Of a DNA stretch of 20,311 nucleotides, positions 15,368 to 20,311 are shown one piece after another. The DNA lies in assembly GCA_002308615.1 (NCBI GenBank), contig DBWC01000041.1, forward strand, positions 1-20,311, read 5' to 3'. The DNA comes from Clostridiales bacterium UBA1248. GTDB lineage: Bacteria; Bacillota; Clostridia; Oscillospirales; CAG-272. The notes beneath the pieces were generated by a model. The model was not told the DNA's origin. It was given only the letters and a program-made list of their open reading frames with translations, and did no database searches. The translations under genes and the position numbers were made by a program. Position 1 is the stretch's first letter; each line of letters begins with the position of its first letter.

Positions 15368-16378
15368 ATGAACACCGTAAAAGTGCCGGAAGGCTACAAA
15401 TCATCACTTGATCTATACGAGACGCAGAAAGCGATAGCTTTGACCAAAAGGATATTCCAGGATAATCTCTCAGGGGCTCTGTGCCTGCAGAGAGTTTCCG
15501 CTCCGCTCATGGTCGTTGAGTCCACGGGCTTAAACGACGGATTAAACGGAGTGGAGCGCCCCGTCAGCTTTGACATACCCGCCGTAAACGGCTCCGCGTC
15601 GATCGTACATTCGCTTGCAAAATGGAAACGGATGGCGCTTGCGAAATACGGCTTTTCCGTCGGCCGCGGGCTTTACACGGATATGAACGCCATAAGGCGC
15701 GACGAGGAGAATCTCGACAATATCCATTCCATATACGTCGACCAGTGGGACTGGGAGAAGATCATAACGAAAGAGCAGAGAAATATGCGGTTCCTGCGCT
15801 CCGTCGTCGATACGATAGCAGGCTGTATCTGCGACACGCAGCAGGCTCTTATGAATATTTATCCCGTGCTGAAATACAAGCTCGAGCGCAATGTAACGTA
15901 TATCACAAGCGAGGAGCTTTTGCAGAAATATCCCGGTAAAACGCCCAAGGAGAGGGAGCTTTGCGCCGCAAGGGAGTATAAAACGGTGTTCATCTCGCAG
16001 ATCGGCGGAGCGCTGTCGGACGGAACTGTTCACGACGGACGTGCGCCCGACTACGACGACTGGAGCTTGAACGGTGATATAATCTTTTATAACGAGCTGC
16101 TCGACATACCGTTTGAGGTATCGAGCATGGGCATAAGAGTGGATAAGGATTCGCTTTTGTCTCAGCTTCATATAAGAGGCTGCGACGACTGGGCGCAAAG
16201 ACCCTTCCACAAAGCATTGTTGAACGACGAGCTGCCGCTGACGATAGGCGGCGGCATAGGTCAGTCAAGGCTGTGTATGCTCATAATGAACAAGGCGCAT
16301 ATCGGCGAGGTGCAGTCCTCCGTCTGGGACGAGCAAACGATCCGGATATGCAAAGAAAACGGGATAGAATTATTATAA
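15368..16378 (+). CDS. asnA: Aspartate--ammonia ligase (asparagine synthetase A)
   Basis: This 336-residue cytoplasmic enzyme makes asparagine from aspartate, ammonia and ATP. It has the class-II aaRS-like fold of AsnA throughout: LDLYETQKAIALTKRIFQDN at the N-terminus, RVSAPLMV, ERPVSFDIP, VHSLAKWKRMAL, RDEENLDNIHSIYVDQWDWE, and the C-terminal ATP-site sequence LPLTIGGGIGQSRLCM. Length matches the family. An AAAGGAAA site lies nine bases before the ATG, and the 27-base gap after ispE has no promoter, so it is the last gene of the operon starting at 8799. No T-box or other leader was seen. Confidence 0.97.
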   Translation: MNTVKVPEGYKSSLDLYETQKAIALTKRIFQDNLSGALCLQRVSAPLMVVESTGLNDGLNGVERPVSFDIPAVNGSASIVHSLAKWKRMALAKYGFSVGRGLYTDMNAIRRDEENLDNIHSIYVDQWDWEKIITKEQRNMRFLRSVVDTIAGCICDTQQALMNIYPVLKYKLERNVTYITSEELLQKYPGKTPKERELCAAREYKTVFISQIGGALSDGTVHDGRAPDYDDWSLNGDIIFYNELLDIPFEVSSMGIRVDKDSLLSQLHIRGCDDWAQRPFHKALLNDELPLTIGGGIGQSRLCMLIMNKAHIGEVQSSVWDEQTIRICKENGIELL

Positions 16379-16404
16379 TAAAACAGGACTGACAGAGTGA
16401 AAAC

Positions 16405-16510
16405 AAACTCCCTCAGTCGTCCGGAAAGCTTTCCGGATGACAGCTCCCCCGAAGGAGGAGCCACTCATCGAGGGAGGTGGATCGGCGGTACGCCGAGACG
16501 GAAGGAGTTT
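16405..16510. repeat. MITE-like palindromic dispersed repeat, 106 bp
   Basis: The element has short terminal inverted repeats, AAACTCC (16405-16411) and GGAGTTT (16504-16510). Inside are CTCCCTC/GAGGGAG (16408-16414 and 16470-16476) and three hairpins: 16416-16441 (a near-perfect 26-base palindrome), 16443-16461 (loop GAA) and 16482-16496 (TCGGCG/CGCCGA). It resembles the CTCCCTCAGTC...GCTCCC repeats found in many copies in Oscillospirales genomes, from memory. It encodes no protein and would have been moved by a transposase elsewhere. Confidence 0.7.
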
Positions 16511-16536
16511 ATTTAAATACTTTGTCTATATATTCG

Positions 16537-16562
16537 GGGCTGACGCAAGTCAGCCCTTGATT
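16537..16562 (+). terminator. Hairpin terminator before the ECF operon
   Basis: GGGCTGAC (16537-16544) and GTCAGCCC (16549-16556) form a perfect 8-bp stem with a GCAA tetraloop, followed by TTGATTT. It probably ends the asnA transcript, after the repeat element. Confidence 0.7.
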
Positions 16563-16590
16563 TAAAAATTTGTTTACATTCTTTTTGTTA

Positions 16591-16610
16591 CGTTTAAGGC
16601 GTCAAAAACG
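16591..16610 (+). promoter_or_regulatory. Inverted repeat in the promoter region of the ECF operon
   Basis: CGTTT (16591-16595) and AAACG (16606-16610) flank the space upstream of TATTAT. No good -35/-10 pair of the housekeeping type was found between 16563 and 16648, unlike the other operons here, so this operon may use its own sigma factor. This is tentative. Confidence 0.25.
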
Positions 16611-16648
16611 TTTTATTATATGAAGACACCGAAAGAAAGGAAAACGTC

Positions 16649-17188
16649 ATGCTTTTATTTACGGCAGAGGCGCTTAATGAAAACGATAAACAGCGCCTTA
16701 CCCTGATGTATGAAAAATACAGCAGACGTATGTATACCGCGGCAAAACGCATTTTGAACAGCGGCGAAGACGCCGAGGACGCCGTTCAGAACGCGTTTGT
16801 GTCCGTTGCAAAAAGAATGGGAAGCATTAACATATACGACGAGGACGCGCTCTGCGGATATCTTATCGCCGTTGTAAAAAACGAGGCGACAGACGTTTTG
16901 AGAAAAAGAAAAAACACCGTGCCGGAGGATGAGCTGGCGGATACGCCGGACAGCTTTGATACCGTGTTTGAGACGGAAAAGCGAGAGGTTTTCGAATACG
17001 CGGTAAAGATCATGACGCAGATGGACGATATATACCGCGCGCCGCTTTATCTTAACGTCGTTATGGGATATTCGCCGAAGGAAACGGCGGACGTTTTAAA
17101 GCGCGCCCCCGCGACCGTCAGAGTGCAGATAAGCCGCGCGAAGCAAATGCTTGCCGAAAAGCTGAAGGAGGCGGGATATGAGTTATAA
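16649..17188 (+). CDS. ECF-family RNA polymerase sigma factor
   Basis: This 179-residue sigma-70 family protein has region 2 (about 17-85; LTLMYEKYSRRMYTAAKRIL, then EDAEDAVQNAFVSV) and region 4 (about 120-172; MGYSPKETADVLKRAPATVR as the -35-binding helix-turn-helix). Regions 1 and 3 are absent, as in extracytoplasmic-function sigma factors. AAAGGAAA precedes the ATG. Its 3' end overlaps the next gene by 11 bases, the usual arrangement for a sigma factor with its membrane regulator. Targets are unknown; autoregulation is likely by analogy. Confidence 0.94.
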   Translation: MLLFTAEALNENDKQRLTLMYEKYSRRMYTAAKRILNSGEDAEDAVQNAFVSVAKRMGSINIYDEDALCGYLIAVVKNEATDVLRKRKNTVPEDELADTPDSFDTVFETEKREVFEYAVKIMTQMDDIYRAPLYLNVVMGYSPKETADVLKRAPATVRVQISRAKQMLAEKLKEAGYEL

Positions 17189-19313
17189 ATATACGCTTAA
17201 AGACGTTCTGCTCGAGGCGGGCGTAAAAGAATATTATTCGATACCGGAGGACAAAAACTGGCAGCGCTCCGAAAAGCACACAAAAGCGATGAACAAGCTG
17301 TTTGATAAACAGCTGCCGCTTTACAAACGCATCGGAAGCTCGCCGCTTTACAAGGGAATAACGATCGCCGCCGCGGCCGCGCTTATATTCGGCGCCGCAA
17401 TGGCGATAAAGCCGATACGCGAGCCTGTTACCGCGTTTTTAGGCAGTATTTTCGGAAAAACGGAAATAACTGATACGGATGAAATCACATATATCACGGA
17501 GCCGGATGAAACGGATCCGGCGGTGATAACGGATACGGAGAAAACAGAGCCGGCGGTGATAACGGATACGGAGACGACGGAGCCGGAAGAAACAGAGGAT
17601 CATACCGAAACCGAACAATCGGAGACCGAGCCGGATTTTGACGGCTGGGATAAACTTGATACGCAGGGCAGAGTAGAGCGCGCCGTATACGAGATAACGC
17701 ATTACGGTATAAACTATCAGCGCTTCAGATATCTCTGCGGCGACGAGCACGCGGACGATATATACGACGACGGCGGTTATTATCTCGGAGACGAGTCCGC
17801 TGATAATTTCACGTACGGCTATTTTCTCGATCTGTACGATACCGAAGCAGATCCGCTGCGCAAGCAGCTTATGTTTGTATATATTTCGTCTTTCCTGGTC
17901 GATACGTGGAACGACGATACGCGCACCGTGCCGTATACGACCAAGTATTACCCGTGCTTTGACAGATTCAAAGCTGACAGTCTTCCGCGCCTTGATCTGT
18001 CGTATAATGAAGAATGCGACAAATGGATACACGAGCATTATTATAACGCGTTTTGCAATTATGCGAGATATATGACGGAGGAAGATGTAAAAACGAAGTA
18101 CCTGCCTTCGTATAAACTGATCAAAAAGTACGGTTTTGATGATTTTTTAACTTCAAAAAGAACACAGAAAGCGAATTTTGTCATAAACGAATTCTTCAAT
18201 ATGGCTCTGTCCGTCAAGTACGGCATAGCGGTAAGCGATCCGTCGTCAAACATCTATTGCAGATTTGACGAAGGAGACGGATACGCAAGGATATACGAGC
18301 CGGGCGACGCCGTATACACGGCTTTGCTGAAATACTATACGAAGGATGAGCTTGATCATTCCGATTCCGCACCCGTCGTGTACGAGCAGCGCGAGGGGAT
18401 AAAGACGATAGATGAGTGGAAAGAGTATTTCAAATCTCTTACGGCAAAGAGCATAGCGGACGATTTTGTAAAAGAAAACAGATGCTTCTTAGTTTTAGAA
18501 GACGGCCGCGTGCTTACAAGCGATCAGTACCGCTTCTTCAACACGAACAACCTGCAAACTCCGTTTTTCGGTGAATTGTCAGACAGCGTTGTATCCGATG
18601 ATAACGGCGCCATTACCGCGATCGTATTCATAAACGACGTTGATCAGGAAAGAGATTATACCGTCGAGCTTAAGGAAGAAAAAGGAGAATTAAAAATAAC
18701 GGGCGGAACTCTCGTTACCGAATGGTTGAACAGGACCCTTTCTTCGGAAGAATGTGAGATAAGAGATTCGATAATAGACGCGGAAAAGCTGTTTCATCTG
18801 ATGCGCTTCGGTCTGGTAAGCGATTTCAGATACTACGGCTGCGATACGGCGTACAGCATAGAATACAATAACAACCCGTCGCTTCCGGAGGGGCTTGAAG
18901 AAAAACTGGATCAGACGGCTCTGCGTGAGGAAGACGGAGAAAAATACTATATGACCGGCACGGTACGTCGTTTTTCATACGGACTTTCAACGTACGATAA
19001 CTTCATAAGGTATTTTTCAAAGATCCTGCCGGAGGACACGGTCAAAAATTATATTAAAGAAAACAAGTATTTTCTGATAGCAGACGGAGACGTTTATCTG
19101 CTCGATATGACGGATCAGATCGAGCCGCGGCTGCTGATCGACTACGGTTCCATGAAAATAACAAAGGAAGAAGACGGATTGATCACCGCCTCCGCCATGA
19201 TCGGAGACGCGTGGGATCCGGAGAGGGAGGTCACCTTTGAGCTTGTAAAAACGGACGACGGGTACCGCATAGTCGGCGGTACGTTTATAAGCGAATATCT
19301 GACGACTATATAA
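17178..19313 (+). CDS. Single-pass membrane protein with duplicated outer domain, candidate anti-sigma/sensor
   Basis: This 711-residue protein has a cytoplasmic N-terminus (about 1-58) and one helix (about 60-78, AAAAALIFGAAMAI). An acidic Thr/Glu/Pro linker (about 95-150) contains an 11-residue tandem repeat, and a large outside region follows. The outside part contains two diverged copies of one domain, about 372-517 and 565-711. They match at DDFVKENRCFLV versus KNYIKENKYFLI, and at KITGGTLVTEWL versus RIVGGTFISEYL. Gene overlap with the ECF sigma gene and the topology suggest that the N-terminus holds the sigma factor and the outer part senses a signal (inference). No zinc anti-sigma HxxxCxxC motif is seen. 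GGAGG lies before the ATG at 17178. The outer domain is not one I recognise. Confidence 0.8.
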   Translation: MSYKYTLKDVLLEAGVKEYYSIPEDKNWQRSEKHTKAMNKLFDKQLPLYKRIGSSPLYKGITIAAAAALIFGAAMAIKPIREPVTAFLGSIFGKTEITDTDEITYITEPDETDPAVITDTEKTEPAVITDTETTEPEETEDHTETEQSETEPDFDGWDKLDTQGRVERAVYEITHYGINYQRFRYLCGDEHADDIYDDGGYYLGDESADNFTYGYFLDLYDTEADPLRKQLMFVYISSFLVDTWNDDTRTVPYTTKYYPCFDRFKADSLPRLDLSYNEECDKWIHEHYYNAFCNYARYMTEEDVKTKYLPSYKLIKKYGFDDFLTSKRTQKANFVINEFFNMALSVKYGIAVSDPSSNIYCRFDEGDGYARIYEPGDAVYTALLKYYTKDELDHSDSAPVVYEQREGIKTIDEWKEYFKSLTAKSIADDFVKENRCFLVLEDGRVLTSDQYRFFNTNNLQTPFFGELSDSVVSDDNGAITAIVFINDVDQERDYTVELKEEKGELKITGGTLVTEWLNRTLSSEECEIRDSIIDAEKLFHLMRFGLVSDFRYYGCDTAYSIEYNNNPSLPEGLEEKLDQTALREEDGEKYYMTGTVRRFSYGLSTYDNFIRYFSKILPEDTVKNYIKENKYFLIADGDVYLLDMTDQIEPRLLIDYGSMKITKEEDGLITASAMIGDAWDPEREVTFELVKTDDGYRIVGGTFISEYLTTI
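17517..17582 (+). repeat. 33-bp tandem repeat, two copies, in the linker of the membrane protein
   Basis: Units at 17517-17549 and 17550-17582 differ in only four or so bases near their ends and encode the repeated PAVITDTEKTE / PAVITDTETTE. This is a recent in-frame duplication in a probable wall-spanning linker. Confidence 0.85.
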
Positions 19314-19361
19314 TTCTGAAAGAAATAATCAATATAAATTGTAAATAATTATAATAAACTA

Positions 19362-19390
19362 TTGCAATTCGACATATTTTAAGATATAAT
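19362..19390 (+). promoter_or_regulatory. Sigma-A promoter for the small lipoprotein
   Basis: TTGCAA (19362-19367), 17 bases, TATAAT (19385-19390). It separates the lipoprotein gene from the ECF operon, although no clear terminator was seen after 19313. Confidence 0.72.
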
Positions 19391-19433
19391 CCATATATAA
19401 TTACATTGATATTTTTCAAAGGTGGATATAATC

Positions 19434-20150
19434 TTGAATTTGTTGAAAAGGTGCTTACTGCCTGTTCTGACGGCGGCGCTTTTGATTTTGTGCTCGTGCG
19501 CCCCGTCGCCGCCGGACGTGATAGAAAGCCTGATAAGCAATAACGATACCGCGTATACGAAAGCAGCGGATCCCGGACGGTATAAGGATTACAGAGAGCT
19601 GTTCACGCTGTATAAAGAATGTAACGACTCGTATTTTAACGCCACTGAAGCGGCGATAAATACTATCATAGGTCAGAAATATATGTACGGCTTGACGGCG
19701 TATAAGCACAGCGACGAGCTTGCGGAAATTGCCGAGATGTTCTTTGACGATAACGCGGAAAACACGCTTAATATCTATTTCGCCCTGCGCGGATTTGAGG
19801 ATAAAGAGTACGCGGAAGACGAAAACAAAGCGGAATACAGCTGTAAAAAGAAAGACGACGAGTATAAATACAACGCGTCCTACGACGTACAGAACAAGAG
19901 CTTTGAGATAACGCTGCATGTAAACGGCGAGCTTAAGGACAGCTTCAGATGTGCAATAACGGACGATTCTTTGACGAAATACTGCTACAGCGGTCCGCTC
20001 GACCGGACGTTTATAAGCGTCGTGAATAAAGACAGTACGTCGCGTATAGACTGGTACGAGGGCTTGACGGGGGACGGAGCAGACGTGCCTGAGGAAGAGC
20101 ACGGATATATCACATTTGACGGATCGGTCTTATCCGGCGTCATAAAATGA
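19434..20150 (+). CDS. Small secreted lipoprotein of unknown function, probable TTG start
   Basis: This 238-residue protein begins with a lipoprotein signal (LLKRCLLPVLTAALLILCSC) ending in a plausible though unusual LCSC lipobox. The mature part is charged, beta/alpha mixed, rich in Asp, Glu, Lys and Tyr, with no repeats or known motif I recognise. An AAAGGTGG ribosome site at 19418-19425 lies eight bases before the TTG at 19434. A GTG at 19422 opens the same frame four codons earlier but falls inside that site, so TTG is preferred. It follows the sigma/membrane-protein pair but has its own promoter. It may serve the same envelope response or be unrelated. Confidence 0.78.
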   Translation: MNLLKRCLLPVLTAALLILCSCAPSPPDVIESLISNNDTAYTKAADPGRYKDYRELFTLYKECNDSYFNATEAAINTIIGQKYMYGLTAYKHSDELAEIAEMFFDDNAENTLNIYFALRGFEDKEYAEDENKAEYSCKKKDDEYKYNASYDVQNKSFEITLHVNGELKDSFRCAITDDSLTKYCYSGPLDRTFISVVNKDSTSRIDWYEGLTGDGADVPEEEHGYITFDGSVLSGVIK

Positions 20151-20200
20151 ATATGAAAAAGGCGGGCGCTGAGTGTGGTGTTCTAAAGGACAGTAAATAA
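20147..20200 (+). other. Possible 17-codon ORF at the edge of the terminal repeat
   Basis: An ATG overlapping the lipoprotein stop (ATGA) opens MNMKKAGAECGVLKDSK. It has no good ribosome site of its own and may be an accidental frame in the repeat that follows, or a coupled micropeptide. Low confidence. Confidence 0.15.
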
Positions 20201-20214
20201 AAACCGGCTGAGGT

Positions 20215-20311
20215 AAGGAAAAATCCTTGTTTGCGGTGTACTTCGTAAGGAAGTACACCGCAGCTAAATTCGCCTTACGGCGAGCTAAATTGGGCTTCGC
20301 CCAGCTAAATT
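20215..20311. repeat. Array of short hairpins each followed by AGCTAAATT, cut by window end
   Basis: After a small AAGGA/TCCTT hairpin (20215-20228), three hairpins follow: a perfect 12-bp stem at 20233-20261 (loop GTAAG), CGCC-TTAC-GGCG at 20271-20282, and GGGC-TTC-GCCC at 20292-20302. Each is followed at once by the same 9-mer AGCTAAATT (20262-20270, 20283-20291, 20303-20311). The hairpins differ but the linker is constant. The array runs to the last base, so it probably continues outside. Confidence 0.85.

Noticed and set aside
15542..16210. Leftward 222-codon frame opposite asnA
   Set aside because: It is a shadow of a clearly conserved enzyme gene in GC-biased codons, without promoter or ribosome site.
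19455..20102. Leftward 215-codon frame opposite the small lipoprotein
   Set aside because: The plus strand has promoter, ribosome site and signal peptide; the antisense product is Arg/Val-rich and unconvincing.

Overview
The window looks like chromosome from an anaerobic, Gram-positive Clostridia-type gut or rumen bacterium (Oscillospirales-like; inference only). The grounds are a long-form hibernation factor, an FtsZ-independent MreB-type wall gene, secreted proteins with Thr/Glu linkers, LRR/dockerin and cohesin surface proteins, strong TTGACA/TATAAT promoters, GGAGG-type ribosome sites, heavy use of ATA for Ile, and hairpin-rich dispersed repeats. No rRNA, tRNA or CRISPR array was seen.

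Region 1 (1-1521) is phage-derived. A leftward, truncated BppU-type baseplate gene (1-489) follows a frame-disrupted small ORF. To its right is a rightward XRE/S24 CI-like repressor (881-1486). The 391-bp gap between them holds two strong promoters that face each other, at least three 12-bp operators of one consensus, and a 10-bp inverted repeat. This has the layout of a lysogeny switch, but the output appears to be a tail gene rather than early phage genes.

Region 2 (1522-3706) has a leftward 7TM HD-GYP c-di-GMP phosphodiesterase gene and a rightward hpf (ribosome hibernation) gene. Each has its own promoter in the shared 272-bp gap.

Region 3 (3707-8722) is rightward and mostly housekeeping. 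It has a cytoplasmic GH3 N-acetylhexosaminidase (nagZ-like), then an apparent operon of thyA, folA, an mreB-family gene and a solute-binding lipoprotein, closed by a good terminator.

Region 4 (8723-16562) is the most notable. One promoter drives a 1430-residue LRR/Ig-like secreted protein ending in a dockerin. Two bases later comes a membrane-anchored protein with an N-terminal cohesin-like domain. ispE and asnA follow. The adjacent dockerin and cohesin suggest a two-part cell-surface complex in which the anchored cohesin displays the LRR protein. A 106-bp MITE-like repeat and a terminator hairpin follow asnA.

Region 5 (16563-20311) encodes an ECF sigma factor overlapping a large single-pass membrane protein (a candidate anti-sigma/sensor with a duplicated outer domain). 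Then comes a small lipoprotein with its own promoter and a probable TTG start. The window ends inside an array of short hairpins, each followed by the 9-mer AGCTAAATT.
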